Shown: in pieces, positions 1 to 9,208 of the stretch | Layout: every line of letters starts with the position of its first letter | Position numbering within the stretch: the first letter of the stretch is position 1 | NCBI RefSeq assembly: GCF_028890485.2 | Contig: NZ_JARCHV010000002.1 | Location: 186,001 to 250,000, forward strand | Source: Planococcus sp. SK3692 | GTDB lineage: Bacteria; Bacillota; Bacilli; Bacillales_A; Planococcaceae | DNA: 64,000 nucleotides | Reading direction: 5' to 3' | Program-made: the position numbers and the translations under genes | The notes under the pieces: generated by a model | What the model was told of the DNA's origin: nothing | Seen by the model: the letters and a program-made list of their open reading frames with translations, nothing else | Databases searched by the model: none

Positions 1-1
1 A

Positions 2-3000
2 ACATATCAATCGATTGATATTATAATCGAAGCCCAAAAGCAAGGCTTCTATGAATTTGATTTAGTAGTTTGTGATGAAGCTCATCGAACAACGGGCGCA
101 ACAGAATTAGGTAAAGAAGATAGCAACTTTACTAAAGTTCATTACGATGACAATATCAAAACAGCTAAACGTCTATACCAAACAGCTACACCAAGAGTTT
201 ATGGTGATAAAGCAAAACAGAAAGCAGACGAATTGTCTGTAGTAATTGCTGATATGGATCATACTAATTTATATGGTAATGAGTTTTATCGTATTGGATT
301 TGGTGATGCTATTCGTCAAGGGATTTTAACGGATTATAAAGTTATGGTGTTAGCAGTAGATGAGGACATGATTGCTCGCAGATTCCAAAAAATGTTTGCT
401 AAAAAGGACTCCGAACTAGAATTTGATGATGTAACAAAAATTATCGGCTGTTGGAATGGATTAGTCCGTCGAAGTAGTAATTCAGATGAAGCTTTAGGTT
501 CACCAATGAAACGTGCTATTGCTTTCACAGGAACTATCCGTGAATCTAAGTTAATTACTGATATGTTCACTCATGTAGTAGATGAGTATTTATATCAAGA
601 TTCCGAAGAGTATGAACAACAATATAAAATTGAGATTGATCACGCTGACGGTTCTATGAATGCTTTAGAAAAAAACAAGAAAATTTCTTGGTTAAAAGAT
701 GAAGTACCTGATAACACTTGTCGTATTCTTTCAAATGCTCGTTTTTTAACAGAGGGTGTAGACGTACCAGACTTAGACTCTATCATGTTCTTAAAGCCAC
801 GCAAATCAAAAATTGATATTGCACAAGCAGTGGGAAGAGTTATGCGGAAATCTCCGGGTAAAGACTATGGTTATGTAATTTTACCAATTGGTGTGCCAGC
901 AGGGGTCGATACAAATAGTGTTTTAGATAATAATGATAAATATCGGGTAGTTTGGGAAGTCTTGAATGCTTTACGTTCCTTAGATGAGAGATTCGATGCA
1001 ACGATTAATAAATTAGAATTGAATAAGAAGAAACCAGATCAAATTCAAATTATCGGTGTAGGTGAAGCTCCAGAAGGTGGAGAATTAAAACAACAAACAG
1101 AACAGTTAGCTATGATGTTAACCGAAGAAGACCTATCTGATTTAGAGCGCGCTATATACGGTAAGATTGTTCGTAAAGTAGGGGATGTACGCTATTGGGA
1201 AGATTGGTCAAAAGATGTAGCTGAAATCGCTCAACAGCATATGTTACGTATACGGGTGATTTTAGAGGACAAGAAAAGCGAAGCATACAAGGAATTTCAA
1301 AAATTTATTAAAAGCTTACGGTACAATATCAATCATTCAATTAGTGAAACACAAGCAATTGAAATGTTAGCACAGCATTTAATTACAAAGCCTGTTTTTG
1401 AAGCGTTATTTGATTCTTACAGTTTTGTACAGGAAAATCCTGTCTCTAGGTCAATGGATACCATTTTGACTATTCTTGATGACAAAGGACTAATGAAGGA
1501 ACAAGAAAAACTAGAATCATTTTATGAAAGTGTTCGTGTACGTGCAGAAGGTGTAGATAACTTAAAAGCGAAGCAAGATATTATTATCCAGCTGTACGAT
1601 AAATTCTTTAAAGTAGGATTTAAAGAAACGACAGAACGGTTAGGAATCGTTTTTACACCTGTTGAAGTTGTAGACTTTATTATTCATTCTGTAGATGATT
1701 TATTAAAGAAGCACTTTGGAAAATCGCTTGCAAGTGAAGGTGTTCATGTGTTGGATCCATTTACAGGAACAGGCACATTCGTAACTCGTTTGTTACAAAG
1801 TGGTCTTATTAATAAAGAAGATTTATTGCGTAAATATACTCAAGAAATTCATGCAAATGAAATTGTGCTTTTGAGTTATTATATAGCTGCTATCAATATT
1901 GAAGAAACTTTCCATGGTTTACATGGAGGTAAATATGTACCTTTTGAAGGTATTGTATTAACAGACACCTTTGAGAGCTCCGAAGAAAAACCTTCTTTTA
2001 TGGATGAATTATTTGGAGAAAACAACATACGCTTAAAAAAACAGCAAGAAGAACCTATATTCGCAATAATCGGAAATCCGCCGTATTCTGCTGGTCAAAG
2101 TAATGAAAATGATAATAACCAAAATATCAAATATCCTTATTTAGATTCATTAATAACCAATGAATATGCCAAATTCACAGATTCTAAAAGTTTGAAAAGT
2201 TTGTATGACCCCTATATTAAAGCTTTTATGTGGGCAAGTAAGAGAATTGGAGATTCTGGAATTATAGCTTTTATAACCCCTAATACTATAATTGACGGAA
2301 AGAATAGCAATGGGATCAGAAAAACATGGTTTGAAAATTTTAATGCAATTCATGTATTTAATTTAAGAGGAGATTCTTTGGTTCAAGGTGAAAAAAGAAG
2401 AAAAGAAGGAGGAAACGTTTTTGGTCTAGGAAGCAAGACACCAGTAGCGATAACAATCCTTATTAAAGATTTAACCGATAAACATGAAATTTACTACTAT
2501 GATATAGGAGATTATTTAAACCAAAAAGAGAAATTAAATAAGATTCAAGATTTGAAATCAGTTAATAATCTAATTGAGAAATACGAAAAAATAAATCCTG
2601 ATAAAAACAATGATTGGGTCAATAAAAGAGATGTGAAATTCGATGAATTCTTACCGGTTTTTGAAAACGGAAAGGGAATATTTCTGAATAAAGCCCTAGG
2701 AGTAAATACCTCACGTGATCAATGGGTATATTCGTTTAACAAAGATGTATTAGCTGAAAATGTTAAGCGGATGATTGAAAATTATAATTCAGAAGTTGAA
2801 AGATTAAGTGAAATAGGTGATTCTAAGCAAAAAGTCGATCTAATCAATTATGATGAATCTTATATTAAATGGAGTAGAGGCCTAAAAAATAAACTTTCTA
2901 AGTCACAAAAAATTAAATTCAATCAAAAAAACATCGTACTAAGCATGTACAGGCCATTTGTGAAAAAGTGGCTATATTACGATAAGGATATGAATGAAAA

Positions 3001-3736
3001 TCCTGGCTTATATAAAAATATAAATATGAATAACGAAATGGTTCTTTACATCAATGGAGTGGGTGCTAAGAGAGAGTTCTCAGCATTTGTTACAGATTTA
3101 GTCCCTAACCTAGATTTAATGGAAAAAGGACAAGGATTCCCATTTAAATATGATCTTCATAATGTGAACAATTTACTTTTATCGAACGGCAATATTAATG
3201 AAAGCCTGCTTAAGCAACATGGATTTAATAGTGATGAAGAAGTGTTTTATTATGTATATGCTGTTTTAAATAACAAAGATTATAAAGAGAAGTATAAGAA
3301 TGATTTAACAAAATCTTTGCCTAAAATTCCGATACTAAAAAATAAAAACGAGTTTATAACAGCAGGCAAAAAGTTAGTTGATTTACACTTAAATTATGAG
3401 AATGCGCCTAAATACGATGCAGATATTCGATATAAGGGAGAAGAAACTAAGAGAGTTAATAAAATTCGTATAAAAGGTACAGATGTTATTGTGAATTCTA
3501 ATATTACCATTAAGGATTTACCAAATGAAGTATTCGAATATGTAATTAATGGTAAAACAACAATTGGTTGGATAGCCGATCAGTATCAAGAGAAGATATT
3601 CCCTAATAGTAAAATTAAACAAAATCCAAATGAATATATTGAAGAGGAATATGTTTTTGAATTGATATTAAAATTAATCACTGTTTCAATTGAAACTATG
3701 AAAATTGTTAATTCCATGCCGAGTATTGAAGAATAA
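2..3736 (+). CDS. Type ISP restriction-modification enzyme (helicase-methyltransferase), 5' end outside window
   Basis: This is a single-chain restriction-modification enzyme joining an SF2 translocase, an N6-adenine methyltransferase and a C-terminal target-recognition region. The frame is open from base 2, so the gene starts before the window; a TTG near base 233 is internal. Visible motifs: the DEAH box as CDEAHR at about 71-88, a helicase motif VI-like AVGRVMRKS near 825, methyltransferase motif I DPFTGTG near 1755, and catalytic motif IV NPPY near 2077. Known members (LlaGI, LlaBIII) have an N-terminal Mrr-like nuclease, which would lie outside the window. Bases are AT-rich compared with DNA after about 9 kb, fitting horizontal transfer. 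It cuts unmodified DNA and methylates one strand of its site, so host protection depends on this one protein. Family assignment is firm; specificity cannot be read. Confidence 0.9.
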   Translation, partial: TYQSIDIIIEAQKQGFYEFDLVVCDEAHRTTGATELGKEDSNFTKVHYDDNIKTAKRLYQTATPRVYGDKAKQKADELSVVIADMDHTNLYGNEFYRIGFGDAIRQGILTDYKVMVLAVDEDMIARRFQKMFAKKDSELEFDDVTKIIGCWNGLVRRSSNSDEALGSPMKRAIAFTGTIRESKLITDMFTHVVDEYLYQDSEEYEQQYKIEIDHADGSMNALEKNKKISWLKDEVPDNTCRILSNARFLTEGVDVPDLDSIMFLKPRKSKIDIAQAVGRVMRKSPGKDYGYVILPIGVPAGVDTNSVLDNNDKYRVVWEVLNALRSLDERFDATINKLELNKKKPDQIQIIGVGEAPEGGELKQQTEQLAMMLTEEDLSDLERAIYGKIVRKVGDVRYWEDWSKDVAEIAQQHMLRIRVILEDKKSEAYKEFQKFIKSLRYNINHSISETQAIEMLAQHLITKPVFEALFDSYSFVQENPVSRSMDTILTILDDKGLMKEQEKLESFYESVRVRAEGVDNLKAKQDIIIQLYDKFFKVGFKETTERLGIVFTPVEVVDFIIHSVDDLLKKHFGKSLASEGVHVLDPFTGTGTFVTRLLQSGLINKEDLLRKYTQEIHANEIVLLSYYIAAINIEETFHGLHGGKYVPFEGIVLTDTFESSEEKPSFMDELFGENNIRLKKQQEEPIFAIIGNPPYSAGQSNENDNNQNIKYPYLDSLITNEYAKFTDSKSLKSLYDPYIKAFMWASKRIGDSGIIAFITPNTIIDGKNSNGIRKTWFENFNAIHVFNLRGDSLVQGEKRRKEGGNVFGLGSKTPVAITILIKDLTDKHEIYYYDIGDYLNQKEKLNKIQDLKSVNNLIEKYEKINPDKNNDWVNKRDVKFDEFLPVFENGKGIFLNKALGVNTSRDQWVYSFNKDVLAENVKRMIENYNSEVERLSEIGDSKQKVDLINYDESYIKWSRGLKNKLSKSQKIKFNQKNIVLSMYRPFVKKWLYYDKDMNENPGLYKNINMNNEMVLYINGVGAKREFSAFVTDLVPNLDLMEKGQGFPFKYDLHNVNNLLLSNGNINESLLKQHGFNSDEEVFYYVYAVLNNKDYKEKYKNDLTKSLPKIPILKNKNEFITAGKKLVDLHLNYENAPKYDADIRYKGEETKRVNKIRIKGTDVIVNSNITIKDLPNEVFEYVINGKTTIGWIADQYQEKIFPNSKIKQNPNEYIEEEYVFELILKLITVSIETMKIVNSMPSIEE

Positions 3737-3886
3737 TATATAACAAGTTTATCTCTAAAATTTTCAAAAATAAAAAGGTCAGTCTATTTAAAATTTATCA
3801 AACACTAATAAGTAAATCCATAGAGTTACTTATACTGAAAAGGAGTTTTGAGACAATAGAAACTTCTCTCAAAAACGATGGTTTAT

Positions 3887-3930
3887 AAGAGTCAGAGAAG
3901 AAGGCGTCAATTTTCTTCTCTGGCTCTTTT
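3887..3930 (+). terminator. Intrinsic terminator after the Type ISP gene
   Basis: A 16-bp nearly perfect stem (arms at about 3887-3902 and 3913-3930, loop GGCGTCAATT) ends in a T-rich tract. It separates the restriction-modification gene from the recombinase. Confidence 0.7.
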
Positions 3931-3945
3931 GCTTTCTCCCATTAC

Positions 3946-3998
3946 CTTTTTCAAAATCAATCTATCATAAATGGTGTTTCAAAATGATTTTGAAAAAG
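3946..3998. repeat. Perfect 14-bp inverted repeat upstream of the recombinase
   Basis: CTTTTTCAAAATCA (3946-3959) is repeated exactly as its reverse complement TGATTTTGAAAAAG (3985-3998). The right arm overlaps a second, 17-bp near-palindrome TTCAAAA-TGA-TTTTGAA (3978-3994). The block ends just before the recombinase ribosome binding site. It could be an autoregulatory operator or paired recombinase-binding sites; the sequence does not distinguish these. Confidence 0.7.
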
Positions 3999-4015
3999 AC
4001 TGGGGAGGAAGAAAA

Positions 4016-4912
4016 ATGACAGATTTTAAACTAGCGATTCACCAGGATACTCTGGAGACTCAAAAACGTTATCAAAACAGAAAGATTCACATTGAAAAAA
4101 AGATGGAAGAAATCCCAAAACAGTATGAGGGCGATATTCGGAGATATAAGAACTATTGCTGCAGCACAGACCAAGTAATTGGCGCAGAGGCGATGCTTGA
4201 TTATTTGTATATCTCATTAACTGAACAGCAAGTTAAGAAAACAACATGGGAACGCCGATTGGCAGCTATTAGAAAGTACTTAAGTGTCATTCACAAAATA
4301 GATTTCAAAGGAGAAGCAGGTGTGGCATACGAGCTTTCAGGGATACGAAAAATGTATCAGGAAGATCAATACGCTCATTTGACTCAAGTTCGTGGAAAGT
4401 CGTCCATTGATAAGAAAGAGTTGACGGATATGCTCCATCGTCTCCCAATAAGAGCAAAGGCGATTTGTCTAGTTAATCTAGTAACCGCTAACAGACCCAG
4501 CGAAATGGTGCGTTTAAAAATAAACGATTTCGATTTGAAAAACAAATGCGTGCATATTTATTTGAAGAAGCAAAAAAGATGGCATACGAAACGGCTCACG
4601 CCAGAAGTCATCCAGACAATCAACGTTTATATACGTAAATACCATCTTAAAGCAGACAATTACTTTGTGGGAAGGGTGTATAAGAATGGACGCTATGAAA
4701 GCACAGCAATCACTGAAATCGGGTACTATAGTTTTTGGCAGCGCTGGACGGGGCTTACTGGATACAATTTCCGAAAAAGCCAAGTGGTAGCTATGCACGC
4801 AGCGGGTGCAGATATATCAACTATCACGCAACAAACGGGCCATCAATCACTGGAAACGTTAATTCAACATTATCTTACTGTATCTGAAGGGACCATTGAT
4901 AAGTATTTATAA
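4016..4912 (+). CDS. Tyrosine recombinase / phage integrase family protein
   Basis: Site-specific DNA recombinase of 298 residues. The C-terminal catalytic half carries the family signatures: the first arginine in ANRPSEMVRL, a lysine-rich beta-hairpin (KKQKRWHTKR), the second arginine in YNFRKSQ, the histidine in TGHQS and the nucleophilic tyrosine in QHYL. The usual HxxR box reads YNFR, so its histidine is replaced by tyrosine. The start at 4016 is chosen because GGGAGG lies 8 bases upstream; an ORF start at 3971 lacks such a site and overlaps the inverted repeat. It lies between a restriction enzyme and nuclease genes, so it may have moved the island or may switch something locally. No second half-gene or att pair was found to show what it recombines. 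Confidence 0.85.
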   Translation: MTDFKLAIHQDTLETQKRYQNRKIHIEKKMEEIPKQYEGDIRRYKNYCCSTDQVIGAEAMLDYLYISLTEQQVKKTTWERRLAAIRKYLSVIHKIDFKGEAGVAYELSGIRKMYQEDQYAHLTQVRGKSSIDKKELTDMLHRLPIRAKAICLVNLVTANRPSEMVRLKINDFDLKNKCVHIYLKKQKRWHTKRLTPEVIQTINVYIRKYHLKADNYFVGRVYKNGRYESTAITEIGYYSFWQRWTGLTGYNFRKSQVVAMHAAGADISTITQQTGHQSLETLIQHYLTVSEGTIDKYL

Positions 4913-4948
4913 ACACAAAATCAAAATAAATTTAAGGAGGTAAAGATA

Positions 4949-4985
4949 GAAAAGGACAGCTGTATTTTTTACAGCAGTCCTTTTC
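4949..4985 (+). terminator. Intrinsic terminator after the recombinase
   Basis: A 16-bp stem with one mismatch (GAAAAGGACAGCTGTA against TACAGCAGTCCTTTTC) is followed by TCTTT. The remaining bases to 5187 hold an AT-rich leader for the next gene, with no other gene seen. Confidence 0.75.
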
Positions 4986-5187
4986 TCTTTGCAAAGAAAA
5001 TATACAAAAATTTAACTACTGACAGTTAAATGCTTGATTCACAACACTTCCTGAGGTTGGTAATGGCACTGTACTCGTTCTTTTATAATTAAAAAATTAT
5101 GTAATCAAAATTATTGGTAATTTCAGGTACAATAAAATAAGTAACAACAAAGAATTTACTGAAAGAAAAAGAAAAGTAGGGGAAAAG

Positions 5188-6840
5188 ATGAATTTTGCTA
5201 TAAACAAAGGGGATAATACAGAAGAATTTATTGATTCATTAAAAGAGAAATATCCAGTTGATCAGTTAAAAAAACTAGCAGAAAAGAATTTATATGTTTG
5301 TCCGTACTGTGAGGTTTACTTAAGAGTTAAATCAGGAGATAAAAGGGGAACCTATTTCGCCCATCCGCCAAACTTAGCTTGTGTAGAATCTAAGCAAGTA
5401 GAAGCTTCATATCGCCAATATCAAAAACAAATTCAACGTGAATCCTTTAGACATCCCGTATTAGTAAGTATGATAAAGGACGAATTAGAAACAGTAGCAG
5501 CCGAAAAAGACTTAATTGATATAAAGGAAGGTTATCGTGTTTCGCAATTTACCAAACACTTTCCGGATCTTTACGTAAAAATAGGCAGCAAAGAATGGGC
5601 TATCACGGTTTTAACTGATTTGAAAGAGCATGAAAGCAAGGAACATAGTCGTAATTTTAAAGCAAGACATCAATATTTTCGTGAAAACGGATTAATTCCA
5701 CTTTGGCTGATTGATAAAGCGAATTTCGCGACAGAAACAGCAAAGAACAGTATTGTGCTGTGGGAAATTGAATGGTTGAGTTCACATATCAGCCGGGAGG
5801 ATGTTACTTGGAAGCAGAATATAGCCACCTATACCAATAGAGAAGAACTATTTAAAGTGCTAGGGTATACAACAACTGAATGGAATCAGAATCGTGAAAT
5901 AGAAATGAAGAGTATCTATTATATTTCTCAAATTGGAGACAGAAATTATATACGTGTTTTTCGATTCATTGATGATTTAAAAGGTGAAATTTACCGAGGT
6001 TTTTTAATAGGCGAAACTTCGAGAATCCCATTCAGCCAAGCATTACAAATCAAAAACGAAGCATTTATGTTAAGGAACCCTGAGCAAGAGATTGCTTTCC
6101 GAGGGACTTTTAAAGAAAAATTCTCTCAAGAAAAGAAAAGAAAAAGAGAAAAAGAAGCAAGGGAAAGAGAAGCAAGAGAAAGAGAGAAGGCACAAGAAAA
6201 AGAGAGGAAAATCAGAGAAGCAAGAGAAAGAAAAGCCATGAAGGATAGAGAAAAAGAAATACGGCTGCGTAAAGAAGAGAAAAGGAAAGAAATTCTCCAA
6301 CGGATCCAAGAGAAAGAAAGAGCGAAAAAGGCTGCTGTTGCTTCGGAAGTAATAGAGGATAGACAAAATCTGTCGGGGGCTAATTCTTATAACAAAGCAC
6401 TTGGATCTACATCTAAAAAAGTTTCAGTCTCTACTGCTTCAAGTCCAGAAGAGAAAGAATTAGATGAGAAGTTTCGCCGAATCTTTTATGAAATGAACAG
6501 GAGCCGTATACATAATTTAGCCCAGCATGTTCCCGAAAAAAAATACAAAGATCTACTAGAAAGAATGCAAACAATCCGCATAGAGGGTGCTAGCTATATA
6601 AAATCACCAAACCATATGTGGAGATCGATCATTTTAAGATGGTTAGAAGAGAATTATTACCTCGAAGAATGGACTGTCTCTATTCAGATGATAATGGATA
6701 TCTTAAGGAATGAACAAGTTGAATTCATAGATAATAGAGATTCTATACTAAAAGTTCCAATTAGAGACTTCCTAGTTAATTATCAAAAAATAATTAAGAA
6801 AGAATTAAAGATAAAAAGTACTTTTATCATCGTAGAATAG
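5188..6840 (+). CDS. CoiA-like zinc-motif protein with long charged coiled coil
   Basis: The N-terminus resembles competence protein CoiA: a CPYC zinc-ribbon-like motif followed by RGTYFAHPP (residues about 43-63), then a PD-(D/E)xK-like core with FPDLYVKIG and AITVLTD (about 117-135). In CoiA the second strand normally carries a catalytic Glu and Gln; here these positions read Thr and Leu, so nuclease activity is doubtful. Residues about 305-390 are an extreme Arg/Lys/Glu-rich stretch, predicted long helix or coiled coil. The C-terminal 130 residues are helical and unrecognised. At 550 residues it is much longer than usual CoiA. The GIY-YIG gene begins 15 bases downstream, so the two probably form one operon. 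The role is unknown; a defence or DNA-uptake-related role is inference from the neighbours. Confidence 0.7.
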   Translation: MNFAINKGDNTEEFIDSLKEKYPVDQLKKLAEKNLYVCPYCEVYLRVKSGDKRGTYFAHPPNLACVESKQVEASYRQYQKQIQRESFRHPVLVSMIKDELETVAAEKDLIDIKEGYRVSQFTKHFPDLYVKIGSKEWAITVLTDLKEHESKEHSRNFKARHQYFRENGLIPLWLIDKANFATETAKNSIVLWEIEWLSSHISREDVTWKQNIATYTNREELFKVLGYTTTEWNQNREIEMKSIYYISQIGDRNYIRVFRFIDDLKGEIYRGFLIGETSRIPFSQALQIKNEAFMLRNPEQEIAFRGTFKEKFSQEKKRKREKEAREREAREREKAQEKERKIREARERKAMKDREKEIRLRKEEKRKEILQRIQEKERAKKAAVASEVIEDRQNLSGANSYNKALGSTSKKVSVSTASSPEEKELDEKFRRIFYEMNRSRIHNLAQHVPEKKYKDLLERMQTIRIEGASYIKSPNHMWRSIILRWLEENYYLEEWTVSIQMIMDILRNEQVEFIDNRDSILKVPIRDFLVNYQKIIKKELKIKSTFIIVE

Positions 6841-6855
6841 AGAGGTGTCTAATTA

Positions 6856-7710
6856 ATGATAACAAATCGAACTTTAATGCTTCATTTTCCAGATGCACAC
6901 CATGCAACTTCTTTAAGGATTTTCCAAGATCCCACGAGCCAAATACGGGGGTTTTACTTTAAGAAGAGTCAATTAAGCAAGGTAGAATCCCTCGATTATG
7001 CAAATAATCATGCAGTTTATTTCTTATTCTCAGAAACAGAAGAATCTAGTGTCTACATAGGACAATCTATCAATGGAATTAAGCGCATTAAATCACATTT
7101 GCGCGAAAAAGACTTTTGGCAATTTGGAATCTTATTAGTCACTGATAATAACACCTTTGACAAATTGAGTATTGATTATTTAGAGTATTATTTCATTCAA
7201 GCGTTTTCCAAAACACAATATAGTTTGGAAAATCAAGATTTGCGTCCGATAGCTCCTAATGTGAATGTATTTAACCTCTCTACTTTAAATTCTTTTGCAT
7301 CGCAAATTCAATTTCTATTAGAAGCCATGGGAATTTCATTCAAGCCCAGTTCTTCTACAGAGGAAGAAAACAAAAGAGATGAAAGTTTTAAGGCAAAGTC
7401 TCCTCATCAAGCTTCAATCCGTTTACAAGATGGAAAGTATATACTACAAGCTAATTCGTTGATAAAAGCGCCTTTAGACCGCACTAAAGGATGGAGCGAT
7501 GGGGGTAACTTTTTTCAAAGATCGAAAAGACGGTACGATCAACTTATCGAATCTGGAAAAGCAGTTAGTATAGATGAGAAGTCTGCAAAATTAATTGATG
7601 ATGTAGAATTTAATAGTCCGAGCACGCCAGCGGCTTTATGTTCGGGGCATTCTCAAAATGGATGGGTATTTTGGGAAGGGTTAGATGAGAAAAGAAAAAA
7701 AGGAATTTAG
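6856..7710 (+). CDS. GIY-YIG nuclease with C-terminal DUF4357
   Basis: Predicted DNA endonuclease. The GIY-YIG core is visible as AVYFLF at about residues 54-59 and VYIGQSINGIKRIKSH at about 69-85, with a downstream glutamate in DYLEYYFIQAF matching the metal-binding Glu of the fold. The C-terminus (LIDDVEFNSPSTPAALCSG then NGWVFW) is a DUF4357 domain, which often accompanies GIY-YIG and restriction-related proteins. It lies 15 bases after the CoiA-like gene with a GAGAGGTG ribosome site, so co-expression is likely, and is followed by a strong terminator. Another DUF4357 protein occurs at 13.9 kb. Confidence 0.8.
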   Translation: MITNRTLMLHFPDAHHATSLRIFQDPTSQIRGFYFKKSQLSKVESLDYANNHAVYFLFSETEESSVYIGQSINGIKRIKSHLREKDFWQFGILLVTDNNTFDKLSIDYLEYYFIQAFSKTQYSLENQDLRPIAPNVNVFNLSTLNSFASQIQFLLEAMGISFKPSSSTEEENKRDESFKAKSPHQASIRLQDGKYILQANSLIKAPLDRTKGWSDGGNFFQRSKRRYDQLIESGKAVSIDEKSAKLIDDVEFNSPSTPAALCSGHSQNGWVFWEGLDEKRKKGI

Positions 7711-7712
7711 AA

Positions 7713-7750
7713 AAAATGCCAAGGCTATTCAACTGCAGCCTTGGCATTTT
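7713..7750 (+). terminator. Intrinsic terminator of the CoiA-like/GIY-YIG pair
   Basis: A perfect 14-bp stem, AAAATGCCAAGGCT and AGCCTTGGCATTTT, with a 10-base loop and a T/A-rich tail. The 220 bases that follow are very AT-rich leader sequence without a recognisable gene. Confidence 0.8.
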
Positions 7751-7969
7751 ATATTTTGAGTTTCTTCTATAAATTTTTTAAAATAAGAGAATGGAAATAA
7801 GTGGATTTAGTCATTGTATTTCTTTCGCTTTAAAGTTTAATAAGTTTAAATTTTATAAATTAATTAATCCTCAATTGGTAATTTTTTATTAAAGACCAAT
7901 ATTATCCAATATAGTACAATGGAATTAGTTGAAATTAGAAAATTAAATCAATAAGGAGAATTTATAATT

Positions 7970-8851
7970 ATGCTAAAGAGAAAATTAGAAATAAACGAGG
8001 TTCTTAATAATCAACAGATCCGTGAGATTTTTTTATGCTCTTCTCAGGGAGGTATGAGAAAATCAAATCGAACGAATTCATTGACTCTTATTTCGGACAA
8101 AACAAAGCTCTATGATGATCGTATTATTGAAGATATTTATCATTATTCTGGCATGGGTCAGAGTGGAGATCAAAAGATGAGAGGGCAGAATTTAACGTTA
8201 GCGGAATCAAATCAAAACGAAGTAGAAATTCACTTTTTTGAGGTTTTGAAGCCTAAAGAATACACTTATCGTGGACAAGTTCAGTTAGCGGGAGAACCTT
8301 ATCAAGAACAACAAAAAGATCGAGATGGAAATCAACGTATGGTATGGGTTTTTCCTTTACGTCTTTTAAATAGTAAAGCAAAGTTTACAAAAACATCTTC
8401 AACAGAGGGTGATGAGAAAGAGCTTAAAGAAGAGTTTCTAAGCATTCAGCAGGTTGAAACCCTACCAATTGAACAAACTGAAAAAGAGCGGTTGATGAAA
8501 GCTCGCATAGGTCAAGGGAAGTTTAAAAAGATGCTTATTCAACGTGAATGTAAATGTGCCTTATGTGGTGTCACAGACGAGCGAATGTTAATCGCAAGTC
8601 ATATCAAACCTTGGAAATTTGCTACTAACGAAGAACGTTTAGACGTACATAATGGATTATTGCTATGTCCCAATCACGATAATTTATTTGATAAGAGACT
8701 AATTTCATTTAATAGAAATGGAGAAATTGTGATTTCACCAACTATTTCTATAACGGACCGTACATTCATGAATGTTAACGAAAGGAGGAGAATTGTATTA
8801 ACTGAAAAGCAAGGAAGTTACATGGAGAGCCATTATAAAAACCTACTTTAA
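7970..8851 (+). CDS. HNH endonuclease with putative SRA-like (modified-base reading) N-terminus
   Basis: 293 residues. The C-terminal half is a classical HNH nuclease: CALCG zinc pair, then SHIKPW, then NGLLLCPNHDNLFDKRLISF (about residues 196-250) with the second zinc ligands and catalytic His. The N-terminal half contains IYHYSGMGQSGDQ and an aromatic strand set ending near YRGQVQL. This pattern resembles domains placed before HNH nucleases in McrA-type modification-dependent restriction enzymes. A type IV restriction role is therefore a reasonable inference, but the domain name is tentative. The start has AAGGAGAA upstream. It stands as its own unit between two spacers. Confidence 0.82.
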   Translation: MLKRKLEINEVLNNQQIREIFLCSSQGGMRKSNRTNSLTLISDKTKLYDDRIIEDIYHYSGMGQSGDQKMRGQNLTLAESNQNEVEIHFFEVLKPKEYTYRGQVQLAGEPYQEQQKDRDGNQRMVWVFPLRLLNSKAKFTKTSSTEGDEKELKEEFLSIQQVETLPIEQTEKERLMKARIGQGKFKKMLIQRECKCALCGVTDERMLIASHIKPWKFATNEERLDVHNGLLLCPNHDNLFDKRLISFNRNGEIVISPTISITDRTFMNVNERRRIVLTEKQGSYMESHYKNLL

Positions 8852-8935
8852 TTTAGATGAATTTAGTACCCCGTAGGTCGAATGGGAGTGAGCCTAAAAG
8901 CTGTGTGTGAAAAATAAAAAACGTGGAGGGTCTCA

Positions 8936-9178
8936 ATGCATCTTAATGTTGTACTAGGGAATATAATAGATTCTTTGATTTGTGTTAAACGTCTAAAGGA
9001 TGCTGGAGAAGAATTTATTGTAGTCCTTGACTATGATTTAGAGATAGATAATTTTTTTGAAAATAATGTTCAATATATTTCTCCAGAATATGCTAGTAAG
9101 CTTGTCAGTGAATTTCATTCAGTAAAATACTATAAATCTTTATATATTTACCCTGGCATGTATAAAAACATAAATTAA
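8936..9178 (+). CDS. Small acidic protein of unknown function
   Basis: An 80-residue ORF with a strong GGAGG ribosome site 7 bases before ATG. The product is acidic (VVLDYDLEIDNFFENN) with no signal peptide, zinc motif or family I recognise. It sits between the HNH nuclease and the MazG-like gene in the same direction. The 80 bases before it look like spacer. It could be an inhibitor, antitoxin or accessory subunit of a neighbouring system, but nothing in the sequence proves this. Confidence 0.5.
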   Translation: MHLNVVLGNIIDSLICVKRLKDAGEEFIVVLDYDLEIDNFFENNVQYISPEYASKLVSEFHSVKYYKSLYIYPGMYKNIN

Positions 9179-9208
9179 TTTTAAATATGTAAAGGAGAGA
9201 GACTTACA

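Noticed and set aside
2..5000. Phase-variable hsdS-like inversion driven by the recombinase
   Set aside because: No second, inverted copy of a target-recognition segment lies near the Type ISP gene; only a short 14-bp inverted repeat exists, reported separately.
6070..6366. 98-codon minus-strand Phe/Leu/Ser-rich ORF
   Set aside because: It is the complement of the purine-rich coiled-coil codons of the CoiA-like gene.
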